A stretch of DNA of 5,665 bases from Clostridia bacterium (GCA_017399665.1 JAFQBR010000187.1:1-5665), one strand, 5' to 3'; shown: positions 1 to 5,354, counted from the first letter of the stretch. Numbers and translations: made by a program. Notes: a model not told the origin generated them from the sequence alone.

Positions 1-119
1 GTAATAGTCTTCTTGTAAAGAGGATGTTTGCTCTTTTGTTCGATTACTACTACAACGGTCTTATCCATTTTGTTAGAGCTAACGAGACCTACTCTTTCTT
101 TTCTGAGATTTCTTTCCAT
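1..119 (-). CDS. rpsQ: 30S ribosomal protein S17 (partial, 3' end off window)
   Basis: This is the first 39 codons of S17, a small primary 16S rRNA-binding protein of the 30S subunit with an OB fold. The visible product begins [11 protein letters not shown] and continues with [11 protein letters not shown] and KHPLYKKTI, which match the family's N-terminal beta strands and its conserved DKTxVV and KHPLYxK motifs. The start is ATG at 119-117, preceded by a GGAGG site at 128-132 with 8 bases of spacing. It lies 16 bases after the rpmC stop, as expected in the S10 operon order L16-L29-S17. The reading frame is open to the window edge, so roughly half of a normal protein of about 85 residues is missing only because the window ends. 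The reading frame was too short to rely on length, so the call rests on motifs and context. Confidence 0.95.
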   Translation of the reverse strand, partial: MERNLRKERVGLVSSNKMDKTVVVVIEQKSKHPLYKKTI

Positions 120-135
120 AACTCAATCCTCCACC

Positions 136-333
136 TTAGTTAGCCTTGAGTTCGCGTTCGCGAATCACGGTTTTAACTCTAGCGATATCCTTTTTAACCG
201 TCTTTAAAACGTTGGGGTTTTCGAGTTGACCGGTAGCGTGACGGAAGCGAAGGTTAAAGAGTTCCTCTTTAAGACCGGCTAACTTCGTAGCTAACTCGTC
301 ATTCGTCATATTATGAATTTCTTTTGCTTTCAT
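136..333 (-). CDS. rpmC: 50S ribosomal protein L29
   Basis: L29 is a small all-helical 50S protein that sits near the peptide exit tunnel beside L23. The 65-residue product has the usual length and the family pattern: MKAKEI at the start, a first helix with [30 protein letters not shown], and a second basic helix with [16 protein letters not shown]. The [16 protein letters not shown] stretch (about residues 25-40) is diagnostic. The ATG overlaps the TGA stop of rplP by one base (TGATG), so translation is probably coupled. The upstream AAGG-type site inside the rplP end is weaker than in the rest of the operon, which fits reinitiation by ribosomes finishing rplP. The stop is TAA at 138-136. 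Confidence 0.97.
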   Translation of the reverse strand: MKAKEIHNMTNDELATKLAGLKEELFNLRFRHATGQLENPNVLKTVKKDIARVKTVIRERELKAN

Positions 334-761
334 CAGCCTTCACCGCCTTCTGAAGTTTCTTTCTTTACGATTTTGCACTTGCAGGGTAATTTGTGTGATG
401 CTAGACGTAAAGCTTCTCTTGCATCTGCTTCTGCTACGCCGGAGATTTCAAACATAACTCTACCGGGCTTAACAACAGCTACCCAATATTCAACGCTACC
501 CTTACCGCTACCCATACGAGTTTCAGCAGGTTTAGCCGTTACAGGTTTGTGAGGGAATATATCAATCCATACCTGGCCGCCACGCTTGATAAATCTAGTC
601 ATAGCGATACGGGCAGCTTCTATTTGGTTAGAAGTAACCCATGCGCAGGTTTCAGCAGCAAGACCGAAATCGCCGTAAGCAAGAACGTTGCCCTTATGAG
701 CTTTGCCCTTCATTCTGCCGCGCTGAACTTTTCTTCTTTTAACTCTTTTAGGCATTAACAT
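333..761 (-). CDS. rplP: 50S ribosomal protein L16
   Basis: L16 organises the A-site region of the large subunit and contacts tRNA and 23S/5S rRNA. The 142-residue product starts [20 protein letters not shown], the standard bacterial start, and carries [21 protein letters not shown] (about residues 46-66) and the loop [19 protein letters not shown] (about 77-95). Arg82 lies in the RMG motif, at the place hydroxylated in E. coli L16; whether that happens here is unknown. A short acidic and glycine-rich tail (ETSEGGEG) follows the usual end. The start at 761 is chosen over Met3 because MLMPKR is the family form and a GGAGG site at 774-778 is better placed for it. Only two bases separate it from the rpsC stop, and its stop (TGA) overlaps rpmC by one base. 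Confidence 0.98.
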   Translation of the reverse strand: MLMPKRVKRRKVQRGRMKGKAHKGNVLAYGDFGLAAETCAWVTSNQIEAARIAMTRFIKRGGQVWIDIFPHKPVTAKPAETRMGSGKGSVEYWVAVVKPGRVMFEISGVAEADAREALRLASHKLPCKCKIVKKETSEGGEG

Positions 762-763
762 AA

Positions 764-1423
764 TTAAGCGTTGCCTCCTTGTTTCTTAATTCCGCCAAGA
801 ACTTCGCCATTGTATACCCAGGTCTTAACACCGATTACACCAAAGGTGGTGTGTGCTTCAGCAAAACCGTAGTCGATGTCTGCACGGAGAGTTTGTAGAG
901 GAATAGAACCTTCGTGATACTGTTCGCTACGAGCGATTTCAGCACCGTCAAGTCTTCCGCTAACCATGATCTTAACACCTTTAACGCCAAGACGCATAGC
1001 TCTACCAATAGCTTGTTTCATACATCTTCTGAATGATGCTCTCTTTTCAAGTTGACCAGCAACAGATTCAGCAATAAGTTGAGCGTCGCAATCAGGTTTC
1101 TTAACTTCAACGATGTTGATAGAAACTTGTTTACCTTTGGTAAGTTTTGCAATGCTTGCCTTAATTACTTCTACTTCTGCGCCTGCTTTACCGATAAGAA
1201 CACCGGGGCGAGCTGTATGAATAGTGATAGCAAGTCTGTTAGCAGCTCTTTCGATACCGATAGTGGTAACTGCTGCTGCATAATATTGCTTTTTAAGGAA
1301 TGTTCTGATTTCGTAATCTTCTTTAATGTTCGCACCAAAATCTTTTTTGTTAGCGTACCACTGGGTATCCCAGCCTTTAATTACGCCTACTCTTAAACCG
1401 TGCGGATTTACTTTCTGTCCCAT
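764..1423 (-). CDS. rpsC: 30S ribosomal protein S3
   Basis: S3 lies at the mRNA entry channel of the 30S head and takes part in mRNA binding and unwinding. The 219-residue product is of normal length. It begins [13 protein letters not shown], followed by a type II KH domain with [18 protein letters not shown] and the GxxG loop GKAG (residues 78-81). The C-terminal domain has [18 protein letters not shown] and [13 protein letters not shown]. Arg132, Arg133 and Lys136 match the basic residues linked to helicase activity in E. coli S3. The middle glycine of the more common GKGG loop is Ala here, but the GxxG framework is intact. The AGGAGG site (about 1429-1434) overlaps the TAG stop of rplV and sits 5 bases from the ATG. 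The last codons (KKQGGNA) themselves encode the rplP ribosome-binding site. Confidence 0.98.
   Translation of the reverse strand: MGQKVNPHGLRVGVIKGWDTQWYANKKDFGANIKEDYEIRTFLKKQYYAAAVTTIGIERAANRLAITIHTARPGVLIGKAGAEVEVIKASIAKLTKGKQVSINIVEVKKPDCDAQLIAESVAGQLEKRASFRRCMKQAIGRAMRLGVKGVKIMVSGRLDGAEIARSEQYHEGSIPLQTLRADIDYGFAEAHTTFGVIGVKTWVYNGEVLGGIKKQGGNA
774..778 (-). promoter_or_regulatory. rplP ribosome-binding site inside the rpsC coding end
   Basis: GGAGG here is also the Gln-Gly-Gly codons of the last residues of S3. It is 12 bases from the rplP ATG at 761, a rather long spacing. Because rpsC ends only two bases before rplP, ribosomes finishing S3 must clear the site, which suggests coupled translation. 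Confidence 0.7.
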
Positions 1424-1432
1424 AGCGTCCTC

Positions 1433-1819
1433 CTACTTAACTGCATCAAGCACAACAGTAATGTGGCTTGTTCTCTTAAGAATTCTGTAGCCTCTGCCTT
1501 TGCTTACGGGCTGCATTCTCTTTAAAGTGGGGCCCATATCAGCAAAACATTCAGCAACCTTAAGGTCACTTCTGTTCATGTGTAGGTTGTGTTCAGCATT
1601 AGCTGCTGCAGATTCAACAACCTTTCTGATGGGCTCTGCGCCTGCCTTAGAGGTGTTAGCCAAAATAGCAACCGCTTCATCAACACTCTTGTTTCTGATA
1701 AGGTCTAGAACTACTCTTACTTTGTAAGGAGAAATTCTGATATATTTGGCAACCGCTCTGGGTCTTCTATCTTTATTTTCCTGAATTCTCAGGGTTTTCT
1801 TTTTGGTATTTCCAGCCAT
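1433..1819 (-). CDS. rplV: 50S ribosomal protein L22
   Basis: L22 lines the peptide exit tunnel with a long beta hairpin and contacts all 23S rRNA domains. The product from the chosen start has 128 residues. Conserved parts are RPRAVAKYIRISPYKVRVVLDLIRNK, VVESAAANAEHN, and the tunnel hairpin around MGPTLKRMQPVSKGRGYRILKRTSHITVVL near the C terminus. The open frame extends upstream to a TTG at 1900, but this would overlap rpsS by 62 bases and add only an out-of-frame reading of the S19 tail. The ATG at 1819-1817 has a GGAGGT site at 1831-1836 and lies 19 bases after the rpsS stop, so it is preferred. Even so, a lysine-rich leader of about 20 residues (MAGNTKKKTLRIQENKDR) precedes the usual start of the domain, making it longer than the classic 110-residue form. 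Confidence 0.96.
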   Translation of the reverse strand: MAGNTKKKTLRIQENKDRRPRAVAKYIRISPYKVRVVLDLIRNKSVDEAVAILANTSKAGAEPIRKVVESAAANAEHNLHMNRSDLKVAECFADMGPTLKRMQPVSKGRGYRILKRTSHITVVLDAVK

Positions 1820-1830
1820 TTTACTCTGTA

Positions 1831-1836
1831 ACCTCC
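1831..1836 (-). promoter_or_regulatory. Ribosome-binding site that fixes the rplV start
   Basis: GGAGGT on the minus strand ends 11 bases before the ATG at 1819 and lies just after the rpsS stop. No comparable site precedes the upstream TTG at 1900. This decides in favour of the shorter, 128-residue L22. Confidence 0.75.
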
Positions 1837-1838
1837 GA

Positions 1839-2111
1839 TTAGCCCGTCGTCTTTGAGCCTGCGTGGCCCTTGAATGTTCTTGTGGGCGCGAATTCGCCAA
1901 GTTTGCATCCTACCATATCTTCGGTGATGTAAACGGGAACGTGCTTTCTGCCGTCATAAACTGCGATAGTGTGACCAACCATTTGGGGGAAGATCGTAGA
2001 TGATCTTGACCAGGTTTTAAGCACTGTCTTTTTGTTTTCAGCATTTAATTTTTCAACTCTTTCAAGCAATTTGGGTTGAATGAAAGGTCCTTTTTTAACA
2101 CTTCTACTCAT
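1839..2111 (-). CDS. rpsS: 30S ribosomal protein S19
   Basis: S19 sits in the 30S head, pairs with S13, and contacts the A-site tRNA side of the head and the bridge to the 50S subunit. The 90-residue product is of normal length. It begins [20 protein letters not shown] and has [52 protein letters not shown], which is the family signature. The ATG at 2111-2109 has GGAGG at 2121-2125 with 9 bases of spacing. This site abuts the rplB stop, giving TAAGGAGG. The gene ends with TAA 19 bases before rplV. Confidence 0.98.
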   Translation of the reverse strand: MSRSVKKGPFIQPKLLERVEKLNAENKKTVLKTWSRSSTIFPQMVGHTIAVYDGRKHVPVYITEDMVGCKLGEFAPTRTFKGHAGSKTTG

Positions 2112-2125
2112 AACCTACGTCCTCC

Positions 2126-2953
2126 TTAGTTCACTCTCTTAATTATGAACTTGCTTGTTCTGTTCTTTTTCTTTCTGGTCTTGTAACCAAGAGCAGGTTT
2201 ACCCCAAGGGGTAACAGGACCGGGTCTACCAATTGGTGAACGACCTTCACCACCACCGTGGGGGTGATCGCAGGGGTTCATTACAGAACCTCTAACTGTA
2301 GGTCTAACACCCATGTGTCTGGTCTTACCAGCTTTGCCAACTCTAACGATTTCGTTATCAAGGTTACCAACTTGACCGATAGTTGCTTTACATTTAACGC
2401 TAATAAGTCTCATTTCACCGCTAGGCATCTTAACGTGAGCGTAAGCGCCTTCTTTAGCCATTAGTTGCGCGCTCATACCTGCAGCTCTTACAAGTTGACC
2501 GCCCTTACCAGGCTGAAGTTCAATGTTGTGAATCATTGTACCAACGGGAATATTTTCAATCTTTAAAGCGTTACCTGCTTTAATATCTGCACCTTCACCG
2601 CTTAAAAGCTTATCGCCAACAGTTAGACCAACGGGAGCGATAATATATCTCTTTTCGCCGTCTGCGTATTGTAAAAGAGCGATGTTTGCAGTTCTGTTAG
2701 GATCGTATTCAATAGTTTTAACAATAGCGGGGATACCGTCTTTGTTTCTCTTGAAGTCGATAATACGGTATTTGGTCTTGTTACCGCCACCGTGATGTCT
2801 TACGGTAATTCTACCGTTAGCATTTCTACCACCTGTGTGTCTCTTGTCTTCAAGAAGTGATCTTTCAGGCTTTGTGCAGGTGATTTCTTCAAATGAGCTT
2901 ACCGACATAAAACGGCGAGCTGATGAAGTAGGTTTATATCTCTTAATAGCCAT
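2126..2953 (-). CDS. rplB: 50S ribosomal protein L2
   Basis: L2 is one of the most conserved large-subunit proteins. It is needed for subunit association and sits close to the peptidyl-transferase centre. The 275-residue product has the usual length. It shows the N-terminal [10 protein letters not shown], the OB-fold region with [16 protein letters not shown] (about 48-63), the SH3-like central part with [22 protein letters not shown] (about 83-104), and the C-terminal [20 protein letters not shown] (225-244). His230 and His232 lie in the motif that contains the functionally important histidine of E. coli L2. The lysine- and arginine-rich tail ([16 protein letters not shown]) is the expected rRNA-binding extension. 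The start has GGAGG at 2964-2968, 10 bases upstream, and the gene lies 18 bases after rplW. Confidence 0.99.
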   Translation of the reverse strand: MAIKRYKPTSSARRFMSVSSFEEITCTKPERSLLEDKRHTGGRNANGRITVRHHGGGNKTKYRIIDFKRNKDGIPAIVKTIEYDPNRTANIALLQYADGEKRYIIAPVGLTVGDKLLSGEGADIKAGNALKIENIPVGTMIHNIELQPGKGGQLVRAAGMSAQLMAKEGAYAHVKMPSGEMRLISVKCKATIGQVGNLDNEIVRVGKAGKTRHMGVRPTVRGSVMNPCDHPHGGGEGRSPIGRPGPVTPWGKPALGYKTRKKKNRTSKFIIKRVN

Positions 2954-2971
2954 TTTCTAATTTCCTCCTAC

Positions 2972-3262
2972 TTAGGACAATGACTCAAAGAAAGCGATAG
3001 CCTTGCTATCTTCTTTAAGTTGAACGATTGCTTTCTTATAAGCGGGGGTATATCCTTCGTATCTACCCATTCTTTTCTTCTTACCGCGGCAGTTTACTGT
3101 GTGAACGCTTTCAACGCTTACGTCGAAGATGCTTTCTACTGCGAGTTTGATTTCGGTCTTGTTAGCAGCTTTTGCTACGCGGAAAACGTATTTCTTGCTT
3201 TCAATACCCTGATAGCTCTTTTCGCTGAGAATGGGGGCGATTATAATATCTCTTGCTTCCAT
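2972..3262 (-). CDS. rplW: 50S ribosomal protein L23
   Basis: L23 sits at the exit of the peptide tunnel and in bacteria is a docking site for trigger factor and the signal recognition particle. The 96-residue product is of normal length, with the start MEARDIIIAPILSEKS, a central VFRVAKAANKTEIKLAVESIFDV (about 26-48) and the rRNA-binding loop RGKKKRMGRYEGYTPAYKKAIV (about 59-80). Its ATG overlaps the TAA stop of rplD by one base (TAATG). GGAG- and GGAGG-like sites lie within the end of rplD (3267-3280). Translation is therefore probably coupled to L4. Confidence 0.98.
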   Translation of the reverse strand: MEARDIIIAPILSEKSYQGIESKKYVFRVAKAANKTEIKLAVESIFDVSVESVHTVNCRGKKKRMGRYEGYTPAYKKAIVQLKEDSKAIAFFESLS

Positions 3263-3888
3263 TATTCTCCGTAAACCTCCTGTAATTTTTCAACAGATCC
3301 CTTAGCGAGAACAACTACTTTATTCTTAACGATATCGTATGTGTTAAGTTGTTCAACGGGAAGAGTGTGAAGTTTTTCAAGGTTAGCTGCAGCTCTGATA
3401 ACTTTTTCATCTGAGTTGCACATTACTACTAGTACGCTCTTATCGAAGTTGAATGCGTTTAAGAATGCTACCATTTCTTTTGTCTTTCCGTTTGCTACAG
3501 CTACTTCATCTACTACGTAGAATTCGCCGTCAGCAACCTTTTTAGAAAGAGCTGAGAACATAGCGGTTCTTCTTGCTGTTACGTTCATCTTCTTAGAGAA
3601 ATCTCTTGACTTGGGAGCGAATACTACGCCACCCTTGATCCATTGGGGTGCTCTGGTTGAACCTTGACGAGCATTACCTGTACCTTTTTGACGGTAAGGT
3701 TTCTTGCCACCGCCTCTTACTTCGCTTCTTGTAAGAGAGCTCTTTGTACCTTGTCTTTCATTTGCAAGACGAGTAACAACTGCTTGGTGAATTAAAGGTT
3801 CGTTATATTCCATTTGGAAGAGTGCGTCGTTAAGTTCGATTGCACCAACTTCCTTTGCTTGCATGTTATATACTTTTACGTTTGCCAT
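3262..3888 (-). CDS. rplD: 50S ribosomal protein L4
   Basis: L4 is an early-assembling 50S protein whose long internal loop reaches into the peptide exit tunnel. The 208-residue product starts MANVKVYNMQAKEVG. The loop around residues 48-100 carries SEVRGGGKKPYRQKGTGNARQGSTRAPQWIKGGVVFAP, which is the family signature. The globular C-terminal domain follows with VVDE, VLVVM and LNTYDIVKNKVVV. An AAGGAG site (3898-3903) overlaps the rplC stop and lies 9 bases from the ATG. In gamma-proteobacteria L4 represses its own operon through a leader hairpin. That leader is not known to occur in this lineage, and nothing here shows an L4 binding site, so L4 control of this operon is only a possibility. 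Confidence 0.98.
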   Translation of the reverse strand: MANVKVYNMQAKEVGAIELNDALFQMEYNEPLIHQAVVTRLANERQGTKSSLTRSEVRGGGKKPYRQKGTGNARQGSTRAPQWIKGGVVFAPKSRDFSKKMNVTARRTAMFSALSKKVADGEFYVVDEVAVANGKTKEMVAFLNAFNFDKSVLVVMCNSDEKVIRAAANLEKLHTLPVEQLNTYDIVKNKVVVLAKGSVEKLQEVYGE

Positions 3889-3901
3889 TATTCTTCACTC
3901 C

Positions 3902-4534
3902 TTAAGCCTTTACGCTGTCAGTGATGCAAACAACTCCGCCCTTAGGACCGGGGATTGCACCTTTGATGAGTAATACGCCACGAGCCGCATCAACCTTAAC
4001 GATTTCAAGGTTTTGAATTGTAACTTGTTCGTGACCGTATTGACCGGGAAGTTGTTTGTTCTTAAATACTCTTGAAGGGTTACTGATAGCACCCATAGAA
4101 CCAACTTCTCTGTGTACAGGGCCAACACCGTGTGTTTCTTTTAATCTGTGTTGATTCCATCTTTTGATAACACCGGCAAAACCGTGACCTTTTGTAAGAC
4201 CAACTACGTCTACCTTATCGCCGTCGTTAAATACTTCAACGGTGATTGCTTTGCCAACTTCGTAATCAGCAACGTTATCAAGCTTGAATTCTTTTAAGTG
4301 TCTGCAAGGTTCAACGCCTGCTTTCTTAAATTGACCTAATTCAGGTTTTGTAAGTAAGTTTTCTCTGATTTTATCAAAACCTACTTTAACAGCTGAATAA
4401 CCATCTCTTTCCACCGTCTTGATTTGAACAACGGGGCAAGGACCTGCTAAAACGACAGTGACTGGAGTTACTTTTCCGTCTGCGGAAAAGACTTGCGTCA
4501 TGCCTAACTTCTTTCCTACGATTGCTTTATTCAT
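3902..4534 (-). CDS. rplC: 50S ribosomal protein L3
   Basis: L3 starts 50S assembly and sends an extension toward the peptidyl-transferase centre. The 210-residue product starts [16 protein letters not shown] and has [30 protein letters not shown], then the extension [16 protein letters not shown] (115-130), [34 protein letters not shown] (134-167) and [13 protein letters not shown] near the end. The position of the glutamine methylated in E. coli L3 is occupied by Ala149 after GSMG, as is common in Clostridia. The SD (AGGAGG at 4548-4553) is about 13 bases from the ATG, a long spacing, but no closer start gives a better protein. It lies 32 bases after rpsJ, the largest gap inside the operon. 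Confidence 0.98.
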   Translation of the reverse strand: MNKAIVGKKLGMTQVFSADGKVTPVTVVLAGPCPVVQIKTVERDGYSAVKVGFDKIRENLLTKPELGQFKKAGVEPCRHLKEFKLDNVADYEVGKAITVEVFNDGDKVDVVGLTKGHGFAGVIKRWNQHRLKETHGVGPVHREVGSMGAISNPSRVFKNKQLPGQYGHEQVTIQNLEIVKVDAARGVLLIKGAIPGPKGGVVCITDSVKA

Positions 4535-4566
4535 AGATAAAGTTCTACCTCCTGTGATTTATGCTC

Positions 4567-4866
4567 TTAGAGCTTTATTTTTACGTCAACGCCTGCGGGA
4601 AGGTGGATGCTATCCAAAATCTTTGCATTTGTTGAATAAATGTCAATAAGTCTTTTGTGTGTTCTGATTTCAAACTGCTCACGGCTATCTTTGTATTTGT
4701 GTGGTGAACGAATGATAGTAACGATTTCCTTTTCTGTGGGAAGAGGAATAGGACCGCTGATTTTAGCGCCTGCTTTCTTCATCGTTTCTACGATTCTTTG
4801 TGTAGCCTGATCTACCATTTCGTGATCATACGCTGCAAGTTTGATTCTGATTTTCTGTCCTGCCAT
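4567..4866 (-). CDS. rpsJ: 30S ribosomal protein S10, slightly shortened
   Basis: S10 is part of the 30S head and, with NusB, serves in transcription antitermination. It is the first gene of the operon that carries its name. The 99-residue product has [60 protein letters not shown] and the end [11 protein letters not shown]. The loop around residues 53-60 has Lys57, the normal residue in Firmicutes. The stretch between RLIDI and LPAGVD (about residues 77-88, [12 protein letters not shown]) is three residues shorter than in the 102-103 residue S10 of B. subtilis and E. coli, as I recall those sequences. The shortening is in frame and both flanks are perfectly conserved. The ATG has GGAGG at 4874-4878 with 7 bases of spacing. 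Confidence 0.98.
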   Translation of the reverse strand: MAGQKIRIKLAAYDHEMVDQATQRIVETMKKAGAKISGPIPLPTEKEIVTIIRSPHKYKDSREQFEIRTHKRLIDIYSTNAKILDSIHLPAGVDVKIKL

Positions 4867-4873
4867 TTTAAAA

Positions 4874-4878
4874 CCTCC
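4874..4878 (-). promoter_or_regulatory. rpsJ ribosome-binding site
   Basis: GGAGG lies 7 bases before the rpsJ ATG, in an otherwise A/T-rich stretch (AUAAAUCGGAGGUUUUAAAAUG). It does not appear to be locked in the nearby hairpin at 4899-4935, so it should be open once the message is made. Confidence 0.85.
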
Positions 4879-4898
4879 GATTTATACTAACTTTTTGC

Positions 4899-4935
4899 TC
4901 TGTACCCAATGGCTTTTCTCTTTTTTTGATACAGA
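4899..4935 (-). other. Hairpin in the rpsJ 5' untranslated region
   Basis: On the minus strand UCUGUAUC (4935-4928) can pair with GGUACAGA (4906-4899): eight pairs with one G-U, enclosing an A-rich loop of 21 nt. No U tract follows, so it is not a terminator. It lies between the repeat at 4938-4960 and the rpsJ ribosome-binding site. A role in translation control or message stability is possible but not shown. Confidence 0.4.
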
Positions 4936-4961
4936 TTTTACAACTTTGCCGTGTGTGTCAA
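4935..4961 (-). promoter_or_regulatory. Possible promoter just downstream of the leader terminator
   Basis: A perfect TTGACA (4961-4956) is followed after 15 bases by TAAAAT (4940-4935), five of six matches to the -10 consensus. The 15-base spacing is short for a sigma-A promoter, which lowers confidence. The position is suggestive: it begins 11 bases after the end of the terminator at 4973-5010, so it could feed rpsJ when the upstream transcript is terminated. Most of it coincides with the 23-bp direct repeat. Confidence 0.35.
4938..4960. repeat. Exact 23-bp direct repeat, copy 1 (rpsJ-proximal)
   Basis: On the minus strand this reads TGACACACACGGCAAAG followed by TTGTAA. The identical 23 bases occur in the same orientation at 5332-5354, with a start-to-start distance of 394 bases. 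The flanks of the two copies are unrelated. In this copy the base before it makes TTGACA. It could be a protein-binding site, a promoter part, or a recombination remnant. Confidence 0.95.
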
Positions 4962-4972
4962 CCTTAGGCAAT

Positions 4973-5010
4973 AAAAAAATCATCTGCGCTGTGTGTTTAA
5001 AGCAGATGAT
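4973..5010 (-). terminator. Intrinsic terminator in the S10 operon leader (attenuator candidate)
   Basis: On the minus strand AUCAUCUGC (5010-5002) pairs perfectly with GCAGAUGAU (4987-4979), a 9-bp stem with a 14-nt loop, followed at once by six more U residues and AUU. This is a classic Rho-independent terminator, and it works in the minus direction only, since no T tract follows on the plus strand. It lies about 150 nt downstream of the strong promoter at 5165-5193 and about 105 nt before rpsJ, so it would stop transcription before the operon unless it is bypassed. Confidence 0.85.
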
Positions 5011-5160
5011 ATTACTACCCACGGGTCGGTTAGTCGCAGAGATTTAATCTCCACAATTGTCAATGAAAATTATCTTCCTTTTTTGCCCTTGCGGAGTTCC
5101 GGAGTCCGCAAAAAACCAAGGATTAAGTAACTTTTCATCTCAACCCAAATTACACAGCCT
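4973..5160 (-). ncRNA. Structured leader RNA of the S10 operon, or a separate small RNA
   Basis: From the predicted start near 5158-5160 to the terminator, about 185 nt of RNA can fold in several places. GAUGAAAA (5139-5132) pairs with UUUUCAUU (5069-5062), closing a domain capped by UUGCGGA/UCCGCAA (5111-5105 with 5095-5089). A small hairpin GAGA/UCUC (5051-5039) and ACUA/UAGU with inner CC/GG (5034-5014) follow, then the terminator. UCUGCG (5040-5035) can pair with CGCAGA (4988-4983), competing with the terminator stem. The first bases, GCUGUGU (5158-5152), match ACACAGC in the terminator loop (4994-4988). I recognise no known riboswitch, T-box or 6S RNA in it. It has no good open reading frame. 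Confidence 0.5.
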
Positions 5161-5164
5161 ACAT

Positions 5165-5193
5165 AGGATACCATATTCCGTCAACTTAGTCAA
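5165..5193 (-). promoter_or_regulatory. Main S10 operon promoter (sigma-A type, extended -10)
   Basis: TTGACT (5193-5188), a 17-base spacer, then TATCCT (5170-5165) preceded by TGG, which gives an extended -10. A-rich and T-rich tracts directly upstream (about 5200-5235) resemble an UP element, as expected for a ribosomal-protein promoter. The predicted start is around 5158-5160, giving a leader of about 290 nt before rpsJ. A second TTGAC lies within the spacer but is too close to the -10 to be used. Confidence 0.75.
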
Positions 5194-5244
5194 CTGTTTT
5201 TCACTATAATTTAAAAATTTTTTTAATTTTTTTTCAATGGCTTT

Positions 5245-5252
5245 CGCGCGCG
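5245..5252. other. Isolated CGCGCGCG tract in A/T-rich DNA
   Basis: Eight alternating C and G bases sit directly beside alternating A/T sequence (about 5258-5274), in a region otherwise almost free of G and C. It may mark a structural or protein-binding site. Nothing more can be said from the sequence. Confidence 0.5.
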
Positions 5253-5257
5253 ACTTA

Positions 5258-5286
5258 ATTATATATTATATATAGGCAAATTGCAA
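5258..5286 (-). promoter_or_regulatory. Possible upstream promoter
   Basis: TTGCAA (5286-5281), a 17-base spacer, then a perfect TATAAT (5263-5258). Another TATAAT overlaps in the spacer because the stretch alternates T and A. The -35 matches four of six bases. In such A/T-rich sequence a perfect -10 can arise by chance, so this is a weak call. If used, transcription would begin near the CGCGCGCG tract and read through the main promoter into the operon. Confidence 0.35.
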
Positions 5287-5331
5287 GCATTGCTACCCTT
5301 TTTTATTAAAAATGAGTAAAAATTTAAAAAA

Positions 5332-5354
5332 TTACAACTTTGCCGTGTGTGTCA
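5332..5354. repeat. Exact 23-bp direct repeat, copy 2 (distal)
   Basis: This is identical in all 23 bases to 4938-4960 and lies in the same orientation, within a very A/T-rich stretch. Here the base before it gives ATGACA rather than TTGACA, and the downstream side reads TAATTTTTT, so it looks less like a promoter than copy 1. The two copies bracket 371 bases holding the main promoter and most of the leader. Confidence 0.95.

Noticed and set aside
1820..1900. A longer L22 of 155 residues starting at 1900
   Set aside because: The start would be TTG with no good ribosome-binding site and would overlap rpsS by 62 bases. The extra residues are the S19 tail read in another frame.
313..2464. Several plus-strand open frames opposite rplP, rpsC, rplV and rplB
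   Set aside because: They are antisense shadows of strongly conserved ribosomal-protein genes, have no sensible proteins, and vary with codon choice of the real genes.
3910..4128. A 72-codon minus-strand frame inside rplC
   Set aside because: It is an out-of-frame reading of the L3 gene, which is clearly intact in its own frame.
4694..4702. Lys57 in S10, at a position where changes are tied to reduced tigecycline susceptibility
   Set aside because: Lysine is the normal residue in Firmicutes S10 (HKYKDSREQ), so this is the ordinary form and not a resistance change.
4841..5047. A 68-codon plus-strand open frame over the rpsJ start and leader
   Set aside because: It runs antisense through the rpsJ ribosome-binding site, the direct repeat and the terminator, with no family resemblance. 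It is a chance frame.
5035..5063. A TTGACA at 5063-5058 as a third promoter
   Set aside because: No usable -10 element lies 16 to 18 bases downstream; the sequence there is TCTGCG or CTGCGA.
4973..5160. A T-box or known riboswitch as the leader
   Set aside because: I see no conserved T-box stretch (TGGNACCGCG) and no recognisable core of a known riboswitch. ACCGACCCGTGGG only loosely resembles the T-box.
4938..5354. The 23-bp repeats as a CRISPR array or as transposon ends
   Set aside because: There are only two copies, 394 bases apart, in direct orientation, with no spacers, no inverted ends and no transposase.
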